Below are positions 44,088 to 52,326 of a stretch of 64,000 nt of DNA, piece by piece; position 1 is the stretch's first letter, and the number at the start of each line of letters is the position of its first letter. The translations under genes were made by a program, and so were the position numbers. Source of the stretch: Mangrovimonas sp. TPBH4. GTDB taxonomy: Bacteria; Bacteroidota; Bacteroidia; Flavobacteriales; Flavobacteriaceae. The notes beneath the pieces were generated by a model that was given only the letters and a program-made list of their open reading frames with translations, was not told the DNA's origin and searched no databases. The stretch is taken from NCBI RefSeq assembly GCF_001280505.1, contig NZ_LBIO01000058.1, positions 124,001 through 188,000 on the forward strand. Direction: 5' to 3'.

Positions 44088-44729
44088 TTAGGTGTTTCCT
44101 TTCAGAATGTCCCCAAGCATTCCACCTAAGCCTCCCTTTGTTTTGCTGTTTCCTAAAACCATTCCTGCAATATCATCAATGGCACTGCCGTCTCCATCAG
44201 CATCCAAAACTGAGGTTAAGAAATCCTGTTCTCTATGTGCCGAACTACCTCCCAATAAGCCTCCTAACATGTCTGTGAGATCAGAAGAGCCTGAAACATT
44301 TCTTTGCCTAGATTGTTTTGCCAAATACCCCATAAGAATCGGTGCGGCAACTTTGAGAATATTGGCTATAGAGCTAGTGTCTATTCCGGATTGATGCCCT
44401 AGAACATTGGTGACGTTCTGCTGTTTTTCACCCAATACGTGACTCAATATCTTTTCGCCATCTGCAAGAACATTTTGGTCCACACCTCCTTTGAATAATC
44501 CTTCCAAATCATCCAAAAGGCCCGTTTCATGATGGTTGTTCAGGGCATTTAAAAGCCCTTCGGCACCTTGTGGTGATTGGGCATTGTTTTTCATGGCTTG
44601 TGTCATTAAAGGTAAAGCCATGGTGAGAATATCCTGTGTTTTGTCGGTGGGCTGGTTAGTGTGTTGGGAAAGGCCATTTACGATGGATTTTCCCAAATCC
44701 GAATTGAATAAATCTAAAATTCCGTCCAT
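44088..44729 (-). CDS. DUF937 domain protein
   Basis: Soluble helical protein of 213 residues matching DUF937: MDGILDLFNSDLGKSIVNGLSQ at the N-terminus, alternating short helices and a C-terminal Gly/Leu-rich part (LTDMLGGLLGGSS and GGLGGMLGDILKG). It contains DADGDGSAIDDI near residue 178, an EF-hand-like calcium loop. No signal peptide. Downstream of serA but separated from it by the terminator at 44763, so a separate transcript is likely. Function unknown. Confidence 0.82.
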   Translation of the reverse strand: MDGILDLFNSDLGKSIVNGLSQHTNQPTDKTQDILTMALPLMTQAMKNNAQSPQGAEGLLNALNNHHETGLLDDLEGLFKGGVDQNVLADGEKILSHVLGEKQQNVTNVLGHQSGIDTSSIANILKVAAPILMGYLAKQSRQRNVSGSSDLTDMLGGLLGGSSAHREQDFLTSVLDADGDGSAIDDIAGMVLGNSKTKGGLGGMLGDILKGNT

Positions 44730-44762
44730 TATACTGTAGTTTTGATTGTGACTATAATGTAC

Positions 44763-44799
44763 AAAAAAAAGCCTGTAAAAAATTGATTTACAGGCTTTT
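44763..44799 (-). terminator. Terminator of serA
   Basis: Stem AAGCCTGTAAA/TTTACAGGCTT, 8-base loop, followed on the minus strand by eight T, about 27 bases after the serA stop. Confidence 0.85.
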
Positions 44800-44825
44800 G
44801 TTAGTAAGTTTTTGTTTGTAAAATC

Positions 44826-45779
44826 CTATCCTCTAAGCAGTTGTATAATCTGTGCTGCCAATTCGGTTCCAATTCTATCTTGAGCCTCATTGGTCGCTGC
44901 TCCAGTGTGTGGCGTAAGCGATAGGGAAGGGTTCATAAGTAACTGAATTTCAGGTTTAGGTTCACTTTCATAAACATCCAAAGCGGCTCTTGCAACTTTT
45001 CCGCTATTGATGGCGTCAACAAGGGCTACTTCATCGATAATACCACCGCGGGCAGCATTTGCTATGATCACACCGTCCTTCATTTCATCAAATTCCTTTT
45101 TACCGATAACATATTCTTTTTGTGCAGGAACGTGAAGGGTAATAAAGTCTGACTGTTTTAGAACATCGTCCTTTGAAATGGTATTGATTTCAAAATTCAG
45201 TTTTTGGCCATCAAAAAAGTCCAATTCTAAATTTACGGTTTCCATAAAAGGATCGTAGGCTACAACTTTCATTCCTAGACCAATAGCAACTTTTGCGGTA
45301 GCTTGTCCAATTCTTCCAAATCCAAGAATCCCGATGGTCTTGCCTTTTAATTCAATGCCTTTGGAGTAGCTTTTCTTTAAATCCTTGAAGCGCGTATCTC
45401 CATCAAGAGGCATATCGCGATTGGAATTGTGTAAAAAGCGAGCCAAACCTAGCAAGTGAGCAAATACCAACTCTGCTACAGAGTGGGAGGAAGCTGCAGG
45501 CGTGTTGATTACGTGGATATCCTTACTGCGTGCATAGTCCACATCGATATTATCCATACCAACACCGCCACGACCAATGATTTTTATGCTTGGACAGGCA
45601 TCAATTAAATCCTGTTTTACTTTTGTAGCGCTTCTTACCAATAATACATCTACTTCATTTTGGTTGATGTAATTGATTAATTGTTCTTGTGCAACGGTAG
45701 TGGTGCTTACTTCAAAACCGGCCTGTTCCAAGGCTTCGATTCCACTTTTAGAAATTCCGTCGTTAGCTAATACTTTCAT
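44826..45779 (-). CDS. serA: D-3-phosphoglycerate dehydrogenase
   Basis: NAD-dependent 2-hydroxyacid dehydrogenase of 317 residues, the short form without ACT domain. Substrate domain residues 1-100; the Rossmann motif [20 protein letters not shown] near 144-163 binds [12 protein letters not shown] holds the catalytic Arg region and LTPHTGAAT the catalytic His. First committed step of serine synthesis. It lies about 90 bases downstream of serC on the same strand, so the two enzymes act in series. A 2-hydroxyacid dehydrogenase of other substrate is possible by sequence, but the serC neighbour makes SerA likely. Without an ACT domain, serine feedback is probably absent. Confidence 0.9.
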   Translation of the reverse strand: MKVLANDGISKSGIEALEQAGFEVSTTTVAQEQLINYINQNEVDVLLVRSATKVKQDLIDACPSIKIIGRGGVGMDNIDVDYARSKDIHVINTPAASSHSVAELVFAHLLGLARFLHNSNRDMPLDGDTRFKDLKKSYSKGIELKGKTIGILGFGRIGQATAKVAIGLGMKVVAYDPFMETVNLELDFFDGQKLNFEINTISKDDVLKQSDFITLHVPAQKEYVIGKKEFDEMKDGVIIANAARGGIIDEVALVDAINSGKVARAALDVYESEPKPEIQLLMNPSLSLTPHTGAATNEAQDRIGTELAAQIIQLLRG

Positions 45780-45869
45780 GTTCTTATTTTAAAATATTAA
45801 AGCTTATTTTTTTGGTCGCAACCTATTTTGGTTGCTTTAAATTTTATTGAATTAGCAGCTAAAAACTTA

Positions 45870-46931
45870 TTAAGCCTTACGTTCCAATTCACTCATTACT
45901 TCAACAAGCGTTGCAACACTCTCCAAAGAAAGTGCATTGTACATGGAGGCTCTATAGCCGCCTACGCTTCTGTGACCGTTGAGGCCATTAATTCCAGCTT
46001 CTTCAACCATGGTGTCAAAAGTTTCCTTTAAATCTTCATTTGTAAGGTTAAAGGTGGCGTTCATAAAAGAACGGTCGGTTTTAGTGGCAAAACCTTTAAA
46101 CAAAGGGTTTAAATCTATTTCAGAATAAATAAGTTGAGCTTTTTTCTCGTTTATTTTTTCAATTTCCGAAATTCCACCAAGGTTTTTAAGCCATTCCAAA
46201 GTCAACATGGAAGTATATACCGCAAATACAGGCGGCGTGTTAAACATACTGCTTTTGTCAATATGTTGCTTATAGTCCATCATGGAAGGGATTTTACGGG
46301 ACACTTTTCCTAAGATATCTTCCTTAACTACCACTAATGTAGTCCCTGAAGGCCCCATGTTTTTCTGGGCACCGGCATAAATTAAATCGAATTTACTGTA
46401 ATCAAGAGTGCGGGAAAAAATGTCACTACTCATATCGCATACCATTGGTATTGGGCAGTCTGGGAATTCCTTTATTTGAGTTCCGAAGATTGTATTGTTT
46501 GATGTACAGTGGAAATAATCATAATCTGTTGGGATATCGTATCCTTTAGGAATATAATTGTAATTGGCATCTTTTGAAGAGGCCACCTCATAGATATCGT
46601 CGTAAATTTTAGCTTCCTTGATAGCTTTATCTGCCCAGGTTCCAGTATTAAGGTAACCCGCACGTTTTTCAAGCAAATTTAGAGCAACCATCAAAAACTG
46701 TGTGCTGGCACCACCTTGCAAAAACAGGGCTTTATAGCCTTTGCCTTCAAGACCCAAGAGTTCTAAAGCCAAGGCTCTTGCATTCTCCATAATATCGACA
46801 AAGGCTTTGCTTCTATGTGATATTTCAATAAGTGACAGGCCATTATCAAAATCCAATAAAGCTTCAGATGCCTTTTGGATCACTTCCCGCGGCAATACAC
46901 ATGGGCCTGCACTAAAATTGTGTCTTTTCAT
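45870..46931 (-). CDS. serC: Phosphoserine aminotransferase
   Basis: PLP-dependent transaminase (fold type I, class V-like) of 353 residues, making O-phosphoserine from 3-phosphohydroxypyruvate; it may also act in pyridoxal phosphate synthesis. The start motif MKRHNFSAGPCVLPREVI matches the family. The lysine of the Schiff base lies in IYAGAQKNMGPSG, and LFLQGGASTQF marks the phosphate loop. Second step of serine synthesis, followed by serA. Its product O-phosphoserine is also the reported substrate of cysteate synthase, linking it to the capnine candidates at 3257-5705. Confidence 0.93.
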   Translation of the reverse strand: MKRHNFSAGPCVLPREVIQKASEALLDFDNGLSLIEISHRSKAFVDIMENARALALELLGLEGKGYKALFLQGGASTQFLMVALNLLEKRAGYLNTGTWADKAIKEAKIYDDIYEVASSKDANYNYIPKGYDIPTDYDYFHCTSNNTIFGTQIKEFPDCPIPMVCDMSSDIFSRTLDYSKFDLIYAGAQKNMGPSGTTLVVVKEDILGKVSRKIPSMMDYKQHIDKSSMFNTPPVFAVYTSMLTLEWLKNLGGISEIEKINEKKAQLIYSEIDLNPLFKGFATKTDRSFMNATFNLTNEDLKETFDTMVEEAGINGLNGHRSVGGYRASMYNALSLESVATLVEVMSELERKA

Positions 46932-47106
46932 TTGTTGAATAATATTAAAATTGTGTTGTTAGAATGTATAATCTATAATGTAGTTTAATATATTGTTTAA
47001 GAGATTTTTGTGGTGAAAAATCCTTTTAGTTGTAATTTTTATTGTGTTGAAGGCAAAGTTGATAAATAATATTAAAAAAGGCGTTAATAAATTAATAATT
47101 TATCAG

Positions 47107-48165
47107 CTAAATTTGTAATAAAAATTCAATAGTATCTACATTATCGGCATAATCCCAAAGTTGTGGGTTTTGTGTCTGTCCGAAAGGGATTTCACCAGCC
47201 GTAACATTGTTGGAAACAATGCATTGAATGTTTTCTTTTTCAGCGGTTAGTTTATGCTTTAAGTCTTCGATGGAATCGTAATACTCGTAGAAAACCGTTG
47301 CAATAGGCGAGGCGTAATTTTCATCCTCTTTAATCATCAAAAATCCATTTTCCAAAATATCAAACTCACTCATTAAATATACCGCTTTATTGTAGTCGTA
47401 GTTATTGGCATATTTAGTTTCGTTGATTATAGGGTTCCAATCGTACATGGCTTGGAAAAAGGCATCAAAATCATAGTTTTTGGGGATGAACAATTTGGAA
47501 ACATTTCTGCAGCCCAATCCGTAATATCTAAAGATGTCGTTGGATAACTCTTTGAGTTCTTCTTCGGTTTCATTACCTGTAAGAAGCGCTACGGAATTGC
47601 GGTTTTTTCTAATAATGGAAGGTTTGTCTTTAAAATAGTATTCAAAATAGCGAGCAGTGTTGTCGCTTCCGGTAGCAATAACGGCATCAAAATTCTCTAG
47701 TTTTTCTTCTGTAAAACTGATTTTTCCTTTGAAACCGGGCTCGACAAATTCCAAATATTTTGCCAAAAAGGGAAGTAATTGCTTGTCGTTACTAGATTGC
47801 TTTACCATAACATCATGACCAGCAATAAGCACCGAAACAAAGTCGTGAAACCCTACCAAAGGAATATTTCCAGCCATAATAATGGCCACTTTTTTAGAAG
47901 ACTCTTGGTTGAAGTTATACTTTAACAACCATTTTTCAATATTACTTTTTGTCAACGAGTTAGACCATCCATTTAATGCGTAAACAATATTCTCTTTCGT
48001 AAACCAGCCATTGTGTTCATTGGCCAAATTTATTTGATGCTTGAAGCCTTCGAAGAAAAGATCGTTATGAGGAATATTTTCTTTTTTTATAAAATCAGAT
48101 TGAGCAAACTGACTTAAAAAATCACCTAATTTTACGAATGCATCAATTCTTTCTGGTAAATTCAT
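47107..48165 (-). CDS. Acyl-CoA reductase (LuxC-like)
   Basis: LuxC-like acyl-CoA reductase of 352 residues, of the aldehyde-dehydrogenase-like fold; predicted to reduce acyl-CoA to an aldehyde with NADPH. The proposed catalytic Cys219 lies in YYGLGCRNVSKLF, and KKVAIIMAGNIPLVGFHD near 90-110 fits the cofactor-binding region. It shares a crossed promoter region with the ferredoxin at 48246. Its position next to serC and serA is conserved in flavobacteria as I recall, but I know no experimental role; a lipid or sulfonolipid role is only a thought. Confidence 0.85.
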   Translation of the reverse strand: MNLPERIDAFVKLGDFLSQFAQSDFIKKENIPHNDLFFEGFKHQINLANEHNGWFTKENIVYALNGWSNSLTKSNIEKWLLKYNFNQESSKKVAIIMAGNIPLVGFHDFVSVLIAGHDVMVKQSSNDKQLLPFLAKYLEFVEPGFKGKISFTEEKLENFDAVIATGSDNTARYFEYYFKDKPSIIRKNRNSVALLTGNETEEELKELSNDIFRYYGLGCRNVSKLFIPKNYDFDAFFQAMYDWNPIINETKYANNYDYNKAVYLMSEFDILENGFLMIKEDENYASPIATVFYEYYDSIEDLKHKLTAEKENIQCIVSNNVTAGEIPFGQTQNPQLWDYADNVDTIEFLLQI

Positions 48166-48195
48166 TCTGTGTTTGGTTATGAATGGTTTTGGCTT

Positions 48196-48203
48196 TATTT
48201 TTG
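48196..48203 (+). promoter_or_regulatory. -7 box of the ferredoxin promoter
   Basis: TATTTTTG, exact -7 consensus, 42 bases before the ferredoxin ATG at 48246. It lies within the divergent acyl-CoA reductase leader. Confidence 0.55.
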
Positions 48204-48205
48204 TA

Positions 48206-48213
48206 CAAAGTTA
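48206..48213 (-). promoter_or_regulatory. -7 box of the acyl-CoA reductase promoter
   Basis: Reads TAACTTTG on the minus strand, an exact -7 consensus 40 bases before the ATG at 48165. Only two bases separate it from the opposing ferredoxin box. Confidence 0.55.
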
Positions 48214-48245
48214 GAAAATTTAAACGCTGAAATAGAAAAAATGCT

Positions 48246-48599
48246 ATGGCAATAATTATAACGGATGAATGTATAAATTGCGGAGCTTGTGAACCGGAAT
48301 GCCCAAATACAGCTATATATGAAGGTGCCGACGACTGGAGGTACAATGACGGAACCAGTTTAAATGGGGATGTGATTTTACCTGACGGCAAGTCTGTAAA
48401 TGCTGATGAGGCGCAGGAGCCACTGAGTGACGAAATATACTATATAGTTCCAGATAAGTGTACCGAGTGTAAGGGATTCCATGAGGAGCCTCAATGTGCT
48501 GCGGTATGTCCTGTGGACTGTTGTGTTCCAGATGATGACAATGTGGAAACAGATGAAGAATTACTAGGAAAACAACGCTTTATGCACCCTGAAGATTAA
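48246..48599 (+). CDS. 4Fe-4S dicluster ferredoxin
   Basis: Ferredoxin of 117 residues with two [4Fe-4S] motifs: [12 protein letters not shown] near residue 11 and [18 protein letters not shown] near residue 75. The long spacing inside the second cluster motif (eight residues between the second and third Cys) matches the Bacteroidetes and Alvin-type 2[4Fe-4S] ferredoxins with low potential. The acidic insert between clusters ([20 protein letters not shown]) is typical. Small cytoplasmic electron carrier. Divergent from the acyl-CoA reductase; a shared role is possible but unproven. A terminator follows at 48630. Confidence 0.92.
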   Translation: MAIIITDECINCGACEPECPNTAIYEGADDWRYNDGTSLNGDVILPDGKSVNADEAQEPLSDEIYYIVPDKCTECKGFHEEPQCAAVCPVDCCVPDDDNVETDEELLGKQRFMHPED

Positions 48600-48629
48600 T
48601 TCGAACACAATTTTTAGAATACATCTTTA

Positions 48630-48656
48630 AATCCTGAGAACAACTCAGGATTTTTT
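48630..48656 (+). terminator. Rho-independent terminator after the ferredoxin gene
   Basis: Perfect 9-bp stem AATCCTGAG/CTCAGGATT, 5-base loop and a T run, 31 bases after the ferredoxin stop. Confidence 0.85.
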
Positions 48657-48679
48657 GTTTAATACATCGTATAATTGGT

Positions 48680-48688
48680 TAACTTTGC
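48680..48688 (+). promoter_or_regulatory. -7 box of the ychF promoter
   Basis: TAACTTTGC, exact -7 consensus, 49 bases before the ATG at 48738. Confidence 0.55.
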
Positions 48689-48737
48689 GCCGCATTTCCA
48701 CTGTGGTGGAAAGTTACAAATGAACTAATACTATTAT

Positions 48738-49832
48738 ATGAAAGCAGGAATTGTAGGATTGCCTAATGTGGGTAAATCAACCTTATTCAATTGTTTGTCC
48801 AACGCCAAGGCGCAAAGTGCAAACTTTCCATTTTGTACCATAGAACCTAACGTTGGTGTGGTAAACGTGCCGGATCCTAGATTAGAAAAATTGGAAGAAT
48901 TGGTTAAGCCTGAAAGGGTGATGCCAGCCACAGTAGAAATTGTAGATATTGCTGGTTTGGTAAAGGGAGCTAGTAAAGGAGAGGGCTTAGGAAATCAATT
49001 CTTGGCAAATATTCGCGAAACAGATGCCATACTTCATGTGTTGCGTTGTTTTGAAAATGATAATATTGTACACGTAGACGGTAGTGTAAATCCAATTAGA
49101 GACAAGGAAACCATTGATATGGAGTTGCAGTTGAAGGATTTGGAGACTGTCGATAAGAAGTTGGATAAAGTGAAGCGAGCTGCCAAAACAGGGAATAAGG
49201 AAGCGCAGAAGGAAGAGGCTGTTTTGCTGGCGATAAAAAAAGGATTGGAAGCAGGGCTTTCTGTTAGAGCTTTGGAGTTTGAAGAGGATGATTACAATGA
49301 TTATGTAAAACCATCACAATTAATTACAGATAAGCCGGTTCTGTACGTGTGTAATGTAGATGAAGGATCAGCTGTTTCAGGAAACCAATATGTGGAACAG
49401 GTGCGGGAAGCTGTAAAGGATGAAAATGCAGAAGTGCTAGTGTTGGCAGTAGGGACCGAAGCAGATATCAATGAATTGGATGACTATGAAGAGCGTCAGA
49501 TGTTTTTGCAGGATGTTGGTTTGGATGAACCGGGATCTTCAAAATTGATTCGTTCTGCTTATAAATTATTGAACCAACAAACGTATTTCACCGCGGGAGT
49601 AAAAGAAGTGAGAGCTTGGACTGTAGATATTGGTGCTACAGCACCTCAAGCAGCGGGAGTGATCCATACCGATTTTGAAAAAGGGTTCATTAGAGCTGAA
49701 GTAATTGGATATGACGATTACGTAAGCTTCGGTAGTGAAGCCAAAGTGAAAGAAGCGGGTAAAATGCGCGTGGAAGGAAAGAATTATATTGTAAAAGATG
49801 GAGACGTTATGCATTTCTTGTTTAACGTTTAA
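48738..49832 (+). CDS. ychF: Redox-regulated ATPase YchF (OLA1 family)
   Basis: P-loop NTPase of the OBG/YchF family, 364 residues, the standard length. G1 reads [12 protein letters not shown] at residue 6, G3 is [20 protein letters not shown], and the G4 region is altered as in YchF, which prefers ATP. A helical coiled-coil insert is near 125-180 and a C-terminal TGS domain (about 280-364, [14 protein letters not shown]-like region). Cytoplasmic; binds ribosomes. Flanked by its own promoter and terminator. Confidence 0.95.
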   Translation: MKAGIVGLPNVGKSTLFNCLSNAKAQSANFPFCTIEPNVGVVNVPDPRLEKLEELVKPERVMPATVEIVDIAGLVKGASKGEGLGNQFLANIRETDAILHVLRCFENDNIVHVDGSVNPIRDKETIDMELQLKDLETVDKKLDKVKRAAKTGNKEAQKEEAVLLAIKKGLEAGLSVRALEFEEDDYNDYVKPSQLITDKPVLYVCNVDEGSAVSGNQYVEQVREAVKDENAEVLVLAVGTEADINELDDYEERQMFLQDVGLDEPGSSKLIRSAYKLLNQQTYFTAGVKEVRAWTVDIGATAPQAAGVIHTDFEKGFIRAEVIGYDDYVSFGSEAKVKEAGKMRVEGKNYIVKDGDVMHFLFNV

Positions 49833-49853
49833 AACTATTTTTCTTACAAATCT

Positions 49854-49887
49854 AAAAGCCAATATTCTAAGGGATGTTGGCTTTTTT
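49854..49887 (+). terminator. Terminator after ychF
   Basis: Stem AAAAGCCAA/TTGGCTTTT with a T run, 21 bases after the ychF stop. Confidence 0.75.
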
Positions 49888-49979
49888 ATGTGTAATTTGT
49901 ATCCGTTTATTTCGGATTTTTGCGCCGAAATATTATATTAGCAACTAACTCAAAAAAAATAATTGCACAGGCTTGTTAT

Positions 49980-51836
49980 ATGATTGAACAAACCAATTAC
50001 ACCGAAGACAATATTCGCTCACTCGATTGGAAAGAACATATCAGGATGCGTCCTGGAATGTATATCGGGAAGCTTGGTGATGGCTCTTCTCCAGATGATG
50101 GTATTTATATCCTTTTGAAAGAGGTGTTGGATAACTCTATTGACGAGTTTGTCATGGGAGCAGGAAAGACCATCGAAATTTCCATTCAAGGGAATAAGGT
50201 GATTGTACGTGACTATGGTCGTGGTATTCCATTAGGGAAGGTTGTGGATGTTGTTTCAAAAATGAACACAGGAGGGAAGTACGATTCCCGAGCCTTTAAA
50301 AAATCGGTTGGATTAAACGGAGTTGGTACCAAGGCGGTAAATGCCTTGTCGGTTTATTTTAGGGTAGAGTCTACCAGAGATGGAAAGTCTGCTTCTGCGG
50401 AGTTCCATCAAGGAAACCTTACCAACGAAGAACTACTGGAGGACACCTCTAGACGTAAAGGAACCAAAGTTTCCTTTGTTCCGGACGATACCATTTTCAA
50501 GAATTATAAGTTCAGAAGTGAGTATGTAGAGAAAATGCTCCGCAACTATGTGTATCTTAACCCGGGGTTGACCATAGTTTTCAATGGAGAAAAATTCTAT
50601 AGTGAAAACGGATTGAAGGATTTATTGGGAGATAATACCAATGAGTCTGATCTGGCATATCCAATCATTCATTTAAGAGGTGATGATATAGAAGTTGCTT
50701 TAACTCACAGTAAAACGCAATATAGCGAAGAGTACCACTCGTTTGTTAATGGGCAAAACACCACACAAGGAGGAACGCATTTAGCCGCTTTTAGAGAAGC
50801 TTTGGTAAGAACCTTAAGGGAATTCTTTGGAAAAAACTATGATGCTTCGGATATTAGAAAGTCTGTGGTTTCAGCTATTTCCATCAAGGTTATGGAGCCT
50901 GTCTTTGAGAGTCAGACCAAAACCAAATTGGGGTCTACCGATATGGGTGGCGATTTACCTACGGTAAGAACTTATGTAAACGACTTCTTAAAAACACATT
51001 TAGATAATTATTTACACAAGAACCAGGAAACGGCCGATAGAATCCAAAGAAAGATTCTTCAGGCAGAGCGGGAGCGCAAGGAGCTTTCTGGAATCCGTAA
51101 ATTGGCGAAGGACAGAGCTAAAAAAGCTAACCTTCATAATAAAAAGTTGCGTGATTGTAGGATTCATTTTGGGGATACAAAAAATGAACGCAATCTAGAG
51201 ACTACGCTATTTATTACCGAGGGGGATTCGGCATCTGGAAGTATCACAAAATCTAGAGATGTGAACACCCAAGCGGTATTTAGTTTGAAAGGGAAGCCTT
51301 TGAACTGTTATGGGTTGACTAAAAAGATCGTTTACGAAAACGAGGAATTCAACTTGTTGCAAGCAGCTTTAAATATTGAAGAGTCTTTAGAAGACCTACG
51401 TTATAACAATATTGTAATCGCCACCGATGCCGACGTGGATGGGATGCACATTAGATTGCTATTGATTACTTTCTTTTTGCAATTTTTCCCGGAAGTCATT
51501 AAAGAAGGTCATTTGTACATATTGCAGACGCCTTTGTTTAGGGTGCGTAATAAAAAGGAAACCATCTATTGTTATTCTGATGAAGAACGGCATTATGCCA
51601 TTGATAAATTAAAGCCAAAACCAGAAATCACCCGATTTAAGGGGCTTGGTGAAATCTCACCCGATGAATTCAGGCATTTTATAGGGGAAGACATCCGTTT
51701 GGATCCTGTAATGTTGGATAAGGACAAGTCTATAGAAGAACTTTTGGCGTTCTACATGGGTAAAAATACACCGTCTAGACAAGAATTCATCATCAACAAT
51801 CTTAAGGTAGAGTTAGACGTAGTGGAAGAAAAGTAG
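49980..51836 (+). CDS. parE: DNA topoisomerase IV subunit B
   Basis: ATPase subunit of type IIA topoisomerase, 618 residues. The start is set at 49980 ([17 protein letters not shown]); an in-frame TTG at 49920 would overlap the promoter region. Domains: GHKL ATPase (about 20-230, with [10 protein letters not shown] and GRGIP), transducer (about 240-390), and TOPRIM (about 420-530, [17 protein letters not shown]). The C-terminal end [12 protein letters not shown] completes the fold. The short length and the parC partner indicate ParE rather than GyrB. Operon with a small membrane protein and parC. Confidence 0.92.
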   Translation: MIEQTNYTEDNIRSLDWKEHIRMRPGMYIGKLGDGSSPDDGIYILLKEVLDNSIDEFVMGAGKTIEISIQGNKVIVRDYGRGIPLGKVVDVVSKMNTGGKYDSRAFKKSVGLNGVGTKAVNALSVYFRVESTRDGKSASAEFHQGNLTNEELLEDTSRRKGTKVSFVPDDTIFKNYKFRSEYVEKMLRNYVYLNPGLTIVFNGEKFYSENGLKDLLGDNTNESDLAYPIIHLRGDDIEVALTHSKTQYSEEYHSFVNGQNTTQGGTHLAAFREALVRTLREFFGKNYDASDIRKSVVSAISIKVMEPVFESQTKTKLGSTDMGGDLPTVRTYVNDFLKTHLDNYLHKNQETADRIQRKILQAERERKELSGIRKLAKDRAKKANLHNKKLRDCRIHFGDTKNERNLETTLFITEGDSASGSITKSRDVNTQAVFSLKGKPLNCYGLTKKIVYENEEFNLLQAALNIEESLEDLRYNNIVIATDADVDGMHIRLLLITFFLQFFPEVIKEGHLYILQTPLFRVRNKKETIYCYSDEERHYAIDKLKPKPEITRFKGLGEISPDEFRHFIGEDIRLDPVMLDKDKSIEELLAFYMGKNTPSRQEFIINNLKVELDVVEEK

Positions 51837-51843
51837 GGGATCT

Positions 51844-52323
51844 ATGAGAACCAATAATGCTAAAGTCAAGAATGTTATCATTTCGGTATATTTTATACTG
51901 ATTGTTCTTGCCATACTTTTAGCAACGGTTTTTAGCGCTTTTTCAGATGTGAGCGACAATCCGTTTGTCACCTTTACTTTGGTTACCGGAGGTTTTATAG
52001 CGCTCTTTTCTATTGTTTACTATATATCCAGATATTTTGAATATGATAGTGATGGTGTTAAAGTAGTGGTTATCAATAGAGGGTTGTTGTTGGCGGACTA
52101 TTTTAACTATAGGGAACATAAAGTGGAATTTACCAAAGAGCAGTTGGTAAGATTTCGAATCAACAATTTTATAGTGTATAAGTCCTTGTCGCTTTACATC
52201 AAAGATAAGCGCGGAAATATAAACAAAGAAAGCTTTAATATCACTTTGGTATCTCGAAGAAAGCGGAAATACATTAAGCAATCTTTGAGCAAAATGATTA
52301 AAGTAAATAGAAAATCTAAATAA
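51844..52323 (+). CDS. Small membrane protein between parE and parC
   Basis: Protein of 159 residues with two N-terminal membrane segments (about 12-32 and 42-62) and a basic, beta-rich soluble domain of about 95 residues (RYFEYDSDGVKVVVINRGLLL onward). The soluble part has the strand pattern of a small PH-like or DUF domain but I do not recognise a named family. It starts 7 bases after parE and ends 3 bases before parC, so it is part of the topoisomerase IV operon. No link to DNA topology is evident. Confidence 0.7.
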   Translation: MRTNNAKVKNVIISVYFILIVLAILLATVFSAFSDVSDNPFVTFTLVTGGFIALFSIVYYISRYFEYDSDGVKVVVINRGLLLADYFNYREHKVEFTKEQLVRFRINNFIVYKSLSLYIKDKRGNINKESFNITLVSRRKRKYIKQSLSKMIKVNRKSK

Positions 52324-52326
52324 TTA

